The notes under the pieces: generated by a model
The model's database searches: none
What the model saw: only the letters and a program-made list of their open reading frames with translations
What the model was told of the DNA's origin: nothing
Translations under genes and position numbers: made by a program
Assembly (NCBI GenBank): GCA_963974485.1
Contig: CAXBBS010000021.1
Coordinates: 1 to 27,115, forward strand
Source: JAALKW01 sp963974485
GTDB lineage: Bacteria; Pseudomonadota; Gammaproteobacteria; Legionellales; Legionellaceae
Length of the DNA stretch: 27,115 bases
Direction: 5' to 3'
Shown: piece by piece, positions 6,750-15,511 of the stretch
Layout: the number at the start of each line of letters is the position of its first letter
Numbering within the stretch: the stretch's first letter is position 1

Positions 6750-8264
6750 ATGCCACATGATTTAATCTGTTCTTCGATCTGTGATATTGAGTTACTGATG
6801 ATTGCATCTCAAGCCACGTATCGTATTGTTTCAGACCACGAGATCCAAGAAAAACCTCAGACGTCTATTTCAAATGTAATGGGAAAAATAGCCGAAAAAA
6901 ATTATAATATTTTTAAGATTAAATATCAAAGTCATAACCATTTATGCGCATTAACTTTAGAACCTGTTGATGATAGGGCACCTATTGTCATCGCTTTTAG
7001 AGGAACAAAGACAAGAAAAGATATGCTATCTGATATGAGCATTGTTGCACGAGGGGTTGCTGTAGATAAATTACGTGCAGAAGCTTGGGGGTTTTATGAA
7101 GCAATGCGCAAAGATTTTCCCGGAAAAAAAATGGTCTTGACAGGGCATTCGCTCGGCGGGCATTTGGCGCAATACGTAGCGGCTCGGGCTTATCATCAAG
7201 ACGAGCATGTCCTGGTGAGAATAGAAGTAAGAACCTTCAATTCTGCGCCTATTGATACAAAGCATGGTCGAGAATTATCAGCTGATACATTAAGTCATTT
7301 TGTTCATTATCGTTTTGCAGAAGATCTGATGCATAAACTCCCTTTTAATACCTGTTATGGGGATGTTTATATTTTTAAAGCTGAATTTAACAATACAGAA
7401 GAGCAAGCGGTCCAAATAAATCACTTCGAGCAAATTAAAAAAAACCATAGTTTAAAAGAATTTTATCGTGCATTAAGTCCTCATGTAAAAGCGTTACGTG
7501 TTGGCCATGTTGTTTCTATGTCTCCCAAACATGTGGCTGCGCTTGAAAAAATAAAAGCTATGCAAGCGTCCGATGCATATTATGTAAGTAAAAAGTGGTT
7601 TTTAAAGTCTCGTATAGGGAAAAAGAGTTTAAGCATATTTAATCAGCATTCCTCTCAACTCACGGGTTTATTCGATCCGAATAAAACGCGAACAGAGCTG
7701 TGTGTTATTTTGAACAATAGCTCGGATGCAATACAAAAACTAACGCCTTATATTGTCCATGATCACGATGCCATCCTATTAAAAAATTTTTCAGATAAAA
7801 TAAATCAACTTTATATGGATCTTAAACTGCAAGATTTTCATGAAAATAGGCTATTAGCGCCACATCCAGCTAAAAAATGTTTTGAAGAGTTTGGAGAAAT
7901 CTTATTAGAATTAAATAATCTAGAGGACGCAATATTGTTTGAAGGCAAAGGCGGTACACCTGAAGAAAGCACGTGCTTATTCCGCTTCTGGAGTCAATGC
8001 GTTGATGTGATACGCAATGTCTTAGACCTATTCACATGTTTTTTTACGTGGTTGTTTGTACGTACGCCCGAAGAGCCCATGTATGCTCGAGATGATTCAC
8101 GTTACACCAAACCGAAGCAAGCGTTGTATGTTCAAAACAGGTTAACCTCAAACGAAGACGCCTTAATTCGTGAGCAATTATCGGAGCTCTCAACGTGTGC
8201 TGAAGCTATCGTAAAAAGTTTGCGTGAAATAGATGAATATGATCGTACGCTTGGAATGGGTTAA
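6750..8264 (+). CDS. Class 3 lipase with a long C-terminal extension
   Basis: An alpha/beta hydrolase of the fungal-type class 3 lipase family, about 504 aa. Visible motifs: VIAFRGT (oxyanion region, about residues 79-85) and the nucleophile elbow TGHSLGG (Ser about 134). RFAEDLMHKLPF gives a likely acidic residue, Asp about 192, and NHSLKEFY the likely His, about 233. No signal peptide is seen. Beyond the catalytic domain come some 260 residues of unknown helical sequence. These include a hydrophobic segment (about 418-437, VDVIRN...TWLFV), an R-T-P-E-E-P turn and a last charged helix. The ATG at 6750 has GGGA 8 bases upstream. A host-lipid substrate and export by a non-Sec route are inferences only. 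Confidence 0.85.
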   Translation: MPHDLICSSICDIELLMIASQATYRIVSDHEIQEKPQTSISNVMGKIAEKNYNIFKIKYQSHNHLCALTLEPVDDRAPIVIAFRGTKTRKDMLSDMSIVARGVAVDKLRAEAWGFYEAMRKDFPGKKMVLTGHSLGGHLAQYVAARAYHQDEHVLVRIEVRTFNSAPIDTKHGRELSADTLSHFVHYRFAEDLMHKLPFNTCYGDVYIFKAEFNNTEEQAVQINHFEQIKKNHSLKEFYRALSPHVKALRVGHVVSMSPKHVAALEKIKAMQASDAYYVSKKWFLKSRIGKKSLSIFNQHSSQLTGLFDPNKTRTELCVILNNSSDAIQKLTPYIVHDHDAILLKNFSDKINQLYMDLKLQDFHENRLLAPHPAKKCFEEFGEILLELNNLEDAILFEGKGGTPEESTCLFRFWSQCVDVIRNVLDLFTCFFTWLFVRTPEEPMYARDDSRYTKPKQALYVQNRLTSNEDALIREQLSELSTCAEAIVKSLREIDEYDRTLGMG

Positions 8265-8331
8265 AATAAATTAAGAGCGTTTGTATTTCGGGGCATCCTT
8301 GCCTCCAAAATGAAGGGTTTTATGCGTTCTG

Positions 8332-8982
8332 TTATATACGATGAGCAGAATCTGTTTCGAGCTCAGAATCATGATCTAAGGCTGTAATTATGTTGTTAAA
8401 TTCTGCTACGACGTTTTGAAGCTGATCAAGGTTTTCATCAATTCTATGTTGCTCACCATCCGATGGCGCCGGTCTAAAAAAGCTTGCAGTAGAATGTAAA
8501 CCAACCGCGTTCAACATTGATTTGAACGTGGATAACAACCAAAATTTTACGGTATACCAGGCCGAAACCTGTTCATCGTCTAAACCACCTTGTTTACTTT
8601 CAAAATTGAATTTTGTGGATTCCAGTTGGTCTACTAATGCTCGAATACGCCGAAGATAATCGTGTTTTTCTTCAGGCGTTGATTGGTTATATAGCTTGAT
8701 TTGAACATGGTGATCATTAAAAGATTCTTTATCTTCATCAACTAAATACGTGAAAAGTACATCGAGCGCTTGATTGATAGTCGACATTAAATCATTCGGT
8801 ATTGTGTACTTAGTAGTCGAAACAGAAATCACTGGCGTGCCCGCATAATCTTGTATTACATCCCCTGATATCCAATAAAATGAGTTTACGATTTCCTGGA
8901 TATTAGTATTAGCATTATGAACAGACTTAGCCACTGCACGAACACCGGCTTTAGTGTACTCAATTAATTGATCATTAGGCAT
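8332..8982 (-). CDS. Unknown helical protein (216 aa)
   Basis: Starts MPNDQLIEYTKAGVRAVAK, with no signal peptide, mostly helical and acidic at the end (SELETDSAHRI). The C-terminal third has Phe-Trp, then a moderately hydrophobic helix (LLSTFKSMLNAVG), FFRPAPSDGE and a final helix (LDQLQNVVAEFNNIITAL). This is the same order as in the lipase tail and in the protein at 968-1504. It lies 73 bases downstream of nadE on the same strand; the gap contains a small CTTTAT/ATAAAG stem but no clear promoter. Function unknown. It could be a small effector or a regulator. Confidence 0.7.
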   Translation of the reverse strand: MPNDQLIEYTKAGVRAVAKSVHNANTNIQEIVNSFYWISGDVIQDYAGTPVISVSTTKYTIPNDLMSTINQALDVLFTYLVDEDKESFNDHHVQIKLYNQSTPEEKHDYLRRIRALVDQLESTKFNFESKQGGLDDEQVSAWYTVKFWLLSTFKSMLNAVGLHSTASFFRPAPSDGEQHRIDENLDQLQNVVAEFNNIITALDHDSELETDSAHRI

Positions 8983-9055
8983 AAGTGTTATCTCGATGGT
9001 TTATGTGGCCTTTATCTTACCATAAAGATCTCATTAATTCCTTCTTGTATGCGGG

Positions 9056-10663
9056 CTAAAACCCTGAAGTAATCGGATAGCGCCAATCTCGTCCAAAGGC
9101 TCTTGATGTGATTTTAGTACCGGGGGCGGCTTGGCGTCGTTTGTATTCATTACGTTTAATTAAATTTATTACATGATGAACCACGTCGGGTGTATGGCCT
9201 TTATTAATTATATCGGCGGCACTTAGTTTTTCATCCATATGATACGCAATGATGGCATCAAGCTCGGGGTAGTCAGGTAAGCTGTCTTGGTCAGTTTGAT
9301 TATCGGCAAGCTCAGCTGATGGCGCACGGGTGAGTACGCGCTCAGGAATCACGCGACCTAAGCTATTACGGTAATGGGCTAAGGCATAAGCACGTGTTTT
9401 GGGTACGTCTTTGATAGGGGCGAACCCACCACACATATCACCGTAGAGCGTGGTGTAACCGACAGCGCTTTCGCTTTTATTACTGGTGGTGAGGACAAGC
9501 ATGCCATGGCTGTTGGAGTAAGCCATGAGCAGCAAGCCACGTAAGCGGGCTTGAAGATTTTGCTGGGTTATTTCAGGTGCGCCCTGCTCATCAAATATAG
9601 GTTCAAGCGTTTTTAGCATGGTTTCAAACCCAGGCTCAATGGATAACGTGTGATGTGATACGCCTTGGAGTGCGAGTATTTGATTAATATCTACGGTGCT
9701 GATGTCTGATGTATAACGTGAAGGCAGTGCCAGTGCGTGCACGCGGTCAGCACCTAAGGCATCAACGGCAATGGCCAGCGTGAGGGCTGAGTCAAGGCCG
9801 CCGGACAGGCCAAGCACGACACCGGGGAAGCCATTTTTGTTGATGTATTCACGCACACCGGTGCATAACGCTTGGTAAATTAACGCGTTTTCTTCCAGTG
9901 CCGGGGCTATCTCGGATTGTATCTTATGATTTTGAACATGTACGGTTTGTAGATGTTCTGCGAATGCAGGTGCTTGCGCTTGTATTTTTCCTTGGTTATC
10001 TAAAGCAAAGGATCGACCATCAAAGACCAATTCATCTTGTCCGCCTACGATATTGACATAAATAAGGGATAAGCCTTTTTTCGCGTGAGCTTTAAGAAGC
10101 TCAAGGCGCTTTTCAGCTTTATGAATTTCAAACGGTGAGGCATTAAGACAGACCAGTAATTCAGCACCGGCTTCGAGCGCTTGTTCGACGGGGCCGGGTT
10201 GCCAGATATCTTCACAGATACAAAATCCAATCAAATGGTTGTTAATATTAAGCACGCATGAGGTATTGGAGCCAGGCGTAAAATAGCGTTTTTCGTCAAA
10301 GACGCCGGTGTTAGGTAAATGATGTTTATTGTAATGAGCAATGATTTGGCCGCGATGAAGCATGCTGAGCGAATTAAAGTGCTGGTTGTTTTCTTGATGG
10401 GGGTGGCCTAGAGCAACATGGGTAGGGGTATTCTCGGTCGCAAGGCATATGGCGGCCAGGGCTTGTTCGACGCGTTGTGTGAGTTCAGGACGGAGCAGTA
10501 AATCTTCGGGTGGATAGCCTACGAGCGCAAGTTCAGGAAATACAATAAGATCGTGTGTGGCTTGATGGGTTTGAATAATTTGGATGATTTTTTCGGCATT
10601 CGCTTCAATTGCGCCAACGGTAGGGTTGATTTGAGCCATCAAGATAACCAGCGCATTCGACAT
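9056..10663 (-). CDS. nadE: Glutamine-dependent NAD+ synthetase
   Basis: Last step of NAD+ synthesis: amidates nicotinic acid adenine dinucleotide using ammonia released from glutamine. 535 aa in two domains. The N-terminal nitrilase-type glutaminase has the triad Glu about 44 (FPELALVGYPPEDL), Lys about 113 (HYNKHHLPNTGVF) and Cys about 150 (GFCICEDIWQ). The C-terminal synthetase has the ATP loop GLSGGLDSA (about 285-293), followed by TTSNKSESAVGY and YGDMCGGFAPIKDV. The length and both domains match full-length bacterial NadE, so ammonia need not be supplied from outside. A good sigma70-type promoter lies just upstream, back to back with the yajC promoter. Confidence 0.97.
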   Translation of the reverse strand: MSNALVILMAQINPTVGAIEANAEKIIQIIQTHQATHDLIVFPELALVGYPPEDLLLRPELTQRVEQALAAICLATENTPTHVALGHPHQENNQHFNSLSMLHRGQIIAHYNKHHLPNTGVFDEKRYFTPGSNTSCVLNINNHLIGFCICEDIWQPGPVEQALEAGAELLVCLNASPFEIHKAEKRLELLKAHAKKGLSLIYVNIVGGQDELVFDGRSFALDNQGKIQAQAPAFAEHLQTVHVQNHKIQSEIAPALEENALIYQALCTGVREYINKNGFPGVVLGLSGGLDSALTLAIAVDALGADRVHALALPSRYTSDISTVDINQILALQGVSHHTLSIEPGFETMLKTLEPIFDEQGAPEITQQNLQARLRGLLLMAYSNSHGMLVLTTSNKSESAVGYTTLYGDMCGGFAPIKDVPKTRAYALAHYRNSLGRVIPERVLTRAPSAELADNQTDQDSLPDYPELDAIIAYHMDEKLSAADIINKGHTPDVVHHVINLIKRNEYKRRQAAPGTKITSRAFGRDWRYPITSGF

Positions 10664-10698
10664 GTTTGTTTTGCCTTGTTTTAGTTTGAAAAAAAAGC

Positions 10699-10727
10699 AT
10701 TATAAGAAAATCATGCCGTGGTGTCAC
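10699..10727 (-). promoter_or_regulatory. nadE promoter
   Basis: Read on the minus strand: GTGACA (-35), a 17-base spacer, TATAAT (-10). The -10 is perfect and the -35 differs from consensus at one base. The predicted transcript starts about 30 bases before the nadE ATG. Confidence 0.7.
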
Positions 10728-10760
10728 GAAAGCTGATGCAAAACCCATTCTGAGAATGCA

Positions 10761-10789
10761 TTTACGGCGCTGTTAAATATCGATATGAT
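10761..10789 (+). promoter_or_regulatory. yajC-secD-secF promoter
   Basis: TTTACG (10761-10766), a 17-base spacer, TATGAT (10784-10789). Transcription would start near 10796, leaving a leader of about 55 bases that carries AGCTTTCG. This 8-mer is inverted relative to CGAAAGCT at 10727-10734, upstream of the promoter. No tgt or queA precedes yajC here, unlike the order in many gammaproteobacteria. Confidence 0.6.
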
Positions 10790-10850
10790 GTCTCGCAGCT
10801 GGGGCGCTTGAAGCTTTCGGCCTGAATTAAAATTTACGAGGAGAAAACGC

Positions 10851-11204
10851 ATGGGATTTTTTATCCAAAGTGCAATGGCAGCAGAGGCGAAAATGCCAGC
10901 ACAAGCTGACGGTGGTTTTTCGTTGGTGATGATAGGGGTTATTTTTGTTTTATTTTATTTCATGTTGATTCGTCCGCAAAACAAGCGTGCTAAAGCACAT
11001 GCAGAGCTTGTTAATAAGCTGGCTAAAGGTGATGAAATTACAACATCTTCAGGTATTCTCGGTCGCGTCGTGAGCTTAGATGAGCAGTATATTAAGTTGT
11101 CTGTTGCTGAAGGTACGGAGATTACGTTACAACGAAGCGCTGTGAATGCTGTTTTGCCTAAAGGTACATTGACGTCCCTTAAGAAAGAAATAGAAAAAAG
11201 CTGA
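10851..11204 (+). CDS. yajC: Sec translocon accessory subunit YajC
   Basis: A small inner-membrane protein that associates with SecDF and SecYEG. 117 aa: one N-terminal membrane span (FSLVMIGVIFVLFYFMLIRP, about residues 23-42) ending in the family's RPQ motif, then a cytoplasmic domain with LAKGDEITTSSGILGRV. A strong ribosome-binding site (GAGGAG) precedes the ATG. First gene of the yajC-secD-secF operon. Confidence 0.96.
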   Translation: MGFFIQSAMAAEAKMPAQADGGFSLVMIGVIFVLFYFMLIRPQNKRAKAHAELVNKLAKGDEITTSSGILGRVVSLDEQYIKLSVAEGTEITLQRSAVNAVLPKGTLTSLKKEIEKS

Positions 11205-11234
11205 AGCAAATTAATAATAATATAGAGAAATATT

Positions 11235-13100
11235 ATGCATAATAAGTTCCCACTATGGAAGAATCTGGCTCTTATCCTGCTTATTGTAGTGGGACTTGTT
11301 TATGCCATTCCAAATATTTATACCGAAGAGCCTGTGGTACAAGTCTCTTCGCAAGCAGCCCTGTTGCCGAAGGCTCTCAAAGAACGCGTCGAAGTCATGT
11401 TGCAAACCGCACATCTCCCGTATAAAAAAGTTTCGGCAGATACTGAGCATCTTGAAGTTCGTTTTGCAACGACCGATGTTCAGCTGCTTGCACAAGATGT
11501 GATGAAAGCAGGGCTTGGGCCTGATTATACTGTTGCTTTAAATTTAGCGCCTTCCACGCCTAAATGGCTTGCCTCTATAGGTGCCGAGCCGATGAAACAG
11601 GGGCTTGATTTACGAGGTGGGGTGCATTTTTTATTAGAAGTTGATGTTGATAGTGTTTTAACACGACGTTATGAAGGTCTCATGAAAAATATGGGACGCG
11701 ATTTGCGAGATGCGGGAATTCGCTATGCCGGCATTCGCTATGTTCCTGAGCGAGGTGTTGAAATACGTTTTCGAACAACCGAGCTGCAACAAAAAGCTGT
11801 GACCGCTTTAAAAGCAGAATTTTCGGATCTTTTATTTAATACAAGTAAAGACGAAGAAAAAACGCCTGAGTTGCTTTTATCTTTGTCTGAAGCGGATCTT
11901 TCAAAAATCCGTCAAAATACGATTGATCAAACCATGAGTATTTTGAGAAATCGTGTCAACGAACTCGGTGTCGGTGAAGCGGTGGTTCAGCAGCAGGGGG
12001 CGACGCGGGTTGCGGTTGATTTGCCCGGTATACAAGATGCTGCACGTGCAAAACAAATTTTAGGTGGAACGGCAACACTTGAGTTTCACTTGGTTGATTC
12101 AGAGCACGATCCTGTGGTTGCAAAACAAACAGGTGCGGTACCTGTAGGCACGAAGTTTTATGTGATGGACGGTCAGCCTATTTTACTCATGCGTCAGGTT
12201 GTTTTAAGTGGTGACTCCATAACCAGTGCCATGTCAACGTTTGACCAACAATCCGCATCGCCTGCTGTGTCGATTCAACTCGGCGGCGGTGGCGAGTCGT
12301 TTTTCACAAAAGCAACGCGTGATAATATCGGTAAGCGTATGGCGATTGTGTTTGTGGAATCGAAAACAACGCTTCAAACGATTGATGGTGAAACCAAGCG
12401 TATCACGCATCATACGGAACGTGTGATCAGTGCACCTGTGATTCAAAGTGCATTAGGTAATAGTTTCCAAATCACAGGCTTACATGACGCAAAAGAAGGT
12501 GCAGATTTAGCCTTGTTACTTCGTGCAGGGGCGCTACCCGCAGCCATTTACTCGGTCGAAGAGCGTACGGTTGGCCCAACGCTTGGTCAAGAAAATATCC
12601 ACCGGGGTATGGTGTCGCTTGAGATAGGCATGTTGCTTATTTTAATTTCCATGGTGATGTATTACCGTGTGTTTGGTGTGGTGGCTAATATTGCTTTAGT
12701 GCTTAATTTAATTTTATTAAGTGCTTTATTATCCATGCTAGGCGCCACGTTAACCTTGCCAGGCATTGCCGGTATTGTGTTAACGGTAGGGATGGCTGTT
12801 GATGCGAATGTTTTAATTTACGAACGTATTCGCGAAGAACTTCGAGCCGGGCTCTCGCCAGACAGGGCTATTTATGCAGGGTATGAACGTGCTTTCTCAA
12901 CCATTCTTGATGCTAATATTACGACCTTGATTGTTGCGATTGTACTTTTTTCTGTAGGCACAGGTCCTGTTCGTGGGTTTGCAGTGACGTTATCGCTTGG
13001 ATTAATAACGTCGATGCTCACAGGTGTTACGTATACACGTGCCATGATTAATTTGATGTATGGTGGACGGGACGTGAAAAAACTTTCCATCGGTATTTAA
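11235..13100 (+). CDS. secD: Protein translocase subunit SecD
   Basis: Proton-driven subunit that helps pull proteins out of SecYEG on the periplasmic side. 621 aa. There is one N-terminal membrane span (about 10-27). The large periplasmic P1 domain includes the signature GLDLRGGVHFLLEVDVD (about 123-139) and the NRVNELGVGEAVVQQQG region. A C-terminal bundle of five spans begins near 445 and contains the RND-type motif GMAVDANVLIYERIREEL. The length matches typical SecD. It starts 30 bases after yajC with a modest ribosome-binding site (AGAGAA). Confidence 0.97.
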   Translation: MHNKFPLWKNLALILLIVVGLVYAIPNIYTEEPVVQVSSQAALLPKALKERVEVMLQTAHLPYKKVSADTEHLEVRFATTDVQLLAQDVMKAGLGPDYTVALNLAPSTPKWLASIGAEPMKQGLDLRGGVHFLLEVDVDSVLTRRYEGLMKNMGRDLRDAGIRYAGIRYVPERGVEIRFRTTELQQKAVTALKAEFSDLLFNTSKDEEKTPELLLSLSEADLSKIRQNTIDQTMSILRNRVNELGVGEAVVQQQGATRVAVDLPGIQDAARAKQILGGTATLEFHLVDSEHDPVVAKQTGAVPVGTKFYVMDGQPILLMRQVVLSGDSITSAMSTFDQQSASPAVSIQLGGGGESFFTKATRDNIGKRMAIVFVESKTTLQTIDGETKRITHHTERVISAPVIQSALGNSFQITGLHDAKEGADLALLLRAGALPAAIYSVEERTVGPTLGQENIHRGMVSLEIGMLLILISMVMYYRVFGVVANIALVLNLILLSALLSMLGATLTLPGIAGIVLTVGMAVDANVLIYERIREELRAGLSPDRAIYAGYERAFSTILDANITTLIVAIVLFSVGTGPVRGFAVTLSLGLITSMLTGVTYTRAMINLMYGGRDVKKLSIGI

Positions 13101-13135
13101 ACGGTATTTGAACGCAGGTATTTTAGGGGATTTTC

Positions 13136-14050
13136 ATGGAGTTTTTTAACCCAAATTCAAACGTTGATTTTATGGGCGCTCGTCGTTGGACCGCCATTTT
13201 ATCAGGGCTTATTTTTTTGATTTCGATTGCTGGACTGTGTATTAATGGTTTGAAATGGGGGCTAGATTTCACCGGTGGGACACAAATTGAAATTACGTAT
13301 AAAACCTCCGCTGATTTACCGCTGATTCGTCAGAATTTATCTGAAGCCGGTTTTAAAGAAGCGCAAGTGGTACGCTATGGATCGTCTAAAGATGTATTAA
13401 TCAGCATTGCACCACGCGCAAAAGAAGATTCATCGATGCTGGTTGATCGGGTGATGCATGTATTGCCAGGCGCCGAGAAGCAGAGGGTTGAGTTTGTAGG
13501 GCCACAAGTTGGGGCTGAGCTTGCAACCAAAGGCGCGCTTGCGATATTTATCTCGTTACTTGCGACCATGATTTATATTGCTTTACGTTTTGAGTATCGT
13601 TTAGCCTTTAGTTCTGCGGTTGCGTTAATCCACGATCCGGTGCTTATTTTGGGTGTGTTTGCTTTGCTCAAAATTGATTTTGATTTAAAAGCACTTGCCG
13701 GCTTGCTTGCGGTAATTGGTTATTCGTTGAACGATACGATTGTTGTGTTTGACCGCGTGCGTGAGAATTTTGTGAAATTGCGTCGTAAAACACCGGTCGA
13801 AATTATGAATATTTCTATCAATCAAACGTTATCGCGAACCATCATGACGTCTGTATTAACGTTGTTTGTGGTGGTGGCCTTGTTTGTGTACGGAGGTGAA
13901 ACCATTCATGCGTTTTCAATGGCGTTGATGATTGGTATTATCGTGGGAACCTACTCATCGATTTATGTTGCTGGAGCATTGGCCGTCAGCATGGGGCTCA
14001 ATCGAAAAGATTTCTTACCGTCCGTCAATAAACTATCTGACGCACCTTAA
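13136..14050 (+). CDS. secF: Protein translocase subunit SecF
   Basis: Partner of SecD. 304 aa: first span about 20-40, signature GLDFTGGTQIEI (about 42-53), small periplasmic domain, then five spans with GYSLNDTIVVFDRVREN (about 195-211), the SecF equivalent of the proton-path motif. Ribosome-binding site AGGGGA 7 bases before the ATG. The stop codon TAA (14048-14050) shares bases with the stop of the convergent zapD gene in the tetramer TTAA, so no terminator fits between them. Confidence 0.97.
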   Translation: MEFFNPNSNVDFMGARRWTAILSGLIFLISIAGLCINGLKWGLDFTGGTQIEITYKTSADLPLIRQNLSEAGFKEAQVVRYGSSKDVLISIAPRAKEDSSMLVDRVMHVLPGAEKQRVEFVGPQVGAELATKGALAIFISLLATMIYIALRFEYRLAFSSAVALIHDPVLILGVFALLKIDFDLKALAGLLAVIGYSLNDTIVVFDRVRENFVKLRRKTPVEIMNISINQTLSRTIMTSVLTLFVVVALFVYGGETIHAFSMALMIGIIVGTYSSIYVAGALAVSMGLNRKDFLPSVNKLSDAP

Positions 14051-14802
14051 AGCTTGCACATAGCGAGTTCAACAGGTGCGGTTTTATCAAGAACTTCACG
14101 CATGGATTTAGCTTCGCAGAGTCGCAAGCTTAATCCATGATTGCCAATCTGGATTTTGGGAATCAATGTTTCTTTTTTGTTCATGCGAATCATCACCAGA
14201 TGACAGGGCGTTTTGTTGTTGTAGGGAAGCGAGCATTGATAAAACCCATTTTCAGGGGTGATCTTTTCAAAATGACAGGCTTCTCGTAAGAGTGCTAAGT
14301 ACACTTTGACCGTATCATACAAAGGGCGTAGTTGTTCGAGCCAGCGTGTTAAATCGTCTTGGCGGAGCGTCGCACTGTTTTCTAGCCAAAACCATAACTG
14401 GGGTGAACAAAGCTCCACATCGTTGATGTGGCCGGTTGAGGTGAGTCCTACGGACTGTATAAATGGATCGGTATGAATCGTTTCACCAAAACGCCCGGTG
14501 AGTTGACTAAGCGTGGGGATGTGCGCCAAAAGTTTGGCAAAGCTTGTATTCGGCAGTGGGTGGGTGAGTGCTTTATTATTGATATGTTCAAGCCGCACAA
14601 ATTCTTTGAGAAAACGTCCTTTGATTTCAGGCTTTTCAGCGAGCTTAATTATTTCAAACAAAGCATTCAGGGCCGAATGATGAATAATCGGATGCTGTTC
14701 TTGACAGGCTTCGTCAATGGTTGATAACAAGCGCTCAATTTGAAGCGCTATTTTTGATAGGTACTGCGTACCCAATTGAAAACAGATTGTATCTTGAGTC
14801 AT
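14047..14802 (-). CDS. zapD: Cell division protein ZapD
   Basis: Cytoplasmic FtsZ-bundling protein. 251 aa from the ATG at 14802, which precedes the family-like start MTQDTICFQLG; the frame is open to 14862 but the extra residues are unlike the family. Family landmarks are ENGFYQ, the C-terminal PKIQIGNHGLSLRL (compare PQISGHKSRFAIRF in E. coli ZapD) and the end VELAMCKL (compare FELACC). The central LCSPQLWFWLE matches the ZapD tryptophan-rich helix. It is usually found beside coaE and yacG; here it stands alone, tail to tail with secF. Confidence 0.88.
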   Translation of the reverse strand: MTQDTICFQLGTQYLSKIALQIERLLSTIDEACQEQHPIIHHSALNALFEIIKLAEKPEIKGRFLKEFVRLEHINNKALTHPLPNTSFAKLLAHIPTLSQLTGRFGETIHTDPFIQSVGLTSTGHINDVELCSPQLWFWLENSATLRQDDLTRWLEQLRPLYDTVKVYLALLREACHFEKITPENGFYQCSLPYNNKTPCHLVMIRMNKKETLIPKIQIGNHGLSLRLCEAKSMREVLDKTAPVELAMCKL

Positions 14803-14879
14803 AAATAGATGCCGTCCTATGCTTCTGAGATTAAGCCTAACATACCCTTTTACGAGAAGCACTATACTATTGAAAAGCC

Positions 14880-14908
14880 TCGACAGCTTTCTTCACTTCG
14901 CTTATGCT
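14880..14908 (+). promoter_or_regulatory. Promoter of the DUF2147 gene
   Basis: TCGACA (14880-14885), a 17-base spacer, TATGCT (14903-14908): five and four matches to the sigma70 hexamers. The start would fall near 14915, giving a leader of about 47 bases before the ATG at 14962. Confidence 0.45.
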
Positions 14909-14961
14909 GACATTATTTTTTGATAGCTTTTGATATTTTTTTGTTAAAAGGGGATATAAAT

Positions 14962-15390
14962 ATGCGAACATGGTCGAGTCTTATCGCTTCAATCATCATG
15001 ATATGCTGTACATCCGTTGCTTTGGCACAATCACCCGAAGGTGTTTGGACCACGATTGATGATAAAACAGGTAAAAAACGCTCCGAAGTACGTTTGAGTA
15101 TAAAAAATCATGAATTATCCGGCCAAGTGATCCGCGTTTATGCCCAAGATGGCGACACAGGTATGTGTAAAGCATGCCCTGGGAAATTTAAGAACCAGCC
15201 GATCAAAGGACTGCAGTTTATATGGGGTCTAAAAGAAGACAAACACGGTGCTTGGGTTGATGGAGAAATCTTAGATCCTAAAAGTGGTAAAATTTACAGT
15301 GCAAAAATTCTTCAACGCGGCAATAAGCTCTATGTCCGTGGTTATGTTGGATTTGCGCTCTTAGGAAGAACCCAAGTTTGGGTGCGATAA
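14962..15390 (+). CDS. Secreted DUF2147 family protein
   Basis: 142 aa with a signal peptide (cleavage after ALA, about residue 22). The DUF2147 domain begins SPEGVWTTIDDKTGKKRSEV and has a Cys pair, C-K-A-C-P-G, followed by Q-P-I-K-G-L-x-F-I-W and the C-terminal GFALLGRTQVWVR. The family is periplasmic, with no firmly known function, and is common in envelope contexts. The ATG at 14962 is chosen because AGGGGAT lies 8 bases upstream and the signal peptide starts there. The last 195 bases are duplicated without a mismatch at 17940-18134. A strong palindromic terminator follows at 15462-15494. Confidence 0.88.
   Translation: MRTWSSLIASIIMICCTSVALAQSPEGVWTTIDDKTGKKRSEVRLSIKNHELSGQVIRVYAQDGDTGMCKACPGKFKNQPIKGLQFIWGLKEDKHGAWVDGEILDPKSGKIYSAKILQRGNKLYVRGYVGFALLGRTQVWVR
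15196..15390 (+). repeat. 195-bp perfect direct repeat, copy 1
   Basis: From CAGCCGATCAAAGG to the TAA of the DUF2147 gene. Base-by-base comparison with 17940-18134 shows no difference; identity ends at once on both sides. The copies start 2,744 bp apart and enclose a lipoprotein gene and a porin gene. The lack of even synonymous changes points to a recent event, gene conversion, or an assembly artefact. Confidence 0.97.
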
Positions 15391-15461
15391 CTTTTTTCTT
15401 CAGGTGAGATATTCAAAGGTCGTATATGGTCATCATGCGTGCTTATATCGATTGAAGATAC

Positions 15462-15494
15462 AATAAAGACGACATCATTGATGTCGTCTTTATT
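15462..15494. terminator. Bidirectional intrinsic terminator
   Basis: A 33-base palindrome: GACGACATC and GATGTCGTC form the core stem, flanked by AATAAA on one side and TTTATT on the other. Either strand therefore reads as a hairpin followed by a U-rich tail. It separates the convergent DUF2147 and DUF945-like genes. Confidence 0.88.
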
Positions 15495-15511
15495 CAAATA
15501 TCTACCTGGAT

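Noticed and set aside
8290..8305. Short hairpin GGGGCA-TCCT-TGCCTC between the lipase and the 8332 gene, as a terminator
   Set aside because: Six pairs including a G-U, and no U tract on either side. Too weak to call.
8992..9040. CTTTAT/ATAAAG stem between nadE and the 8332 gene as a terminator
   Set aside because: AT-only stem with no U tract; it does not separate the two genes convincingly.
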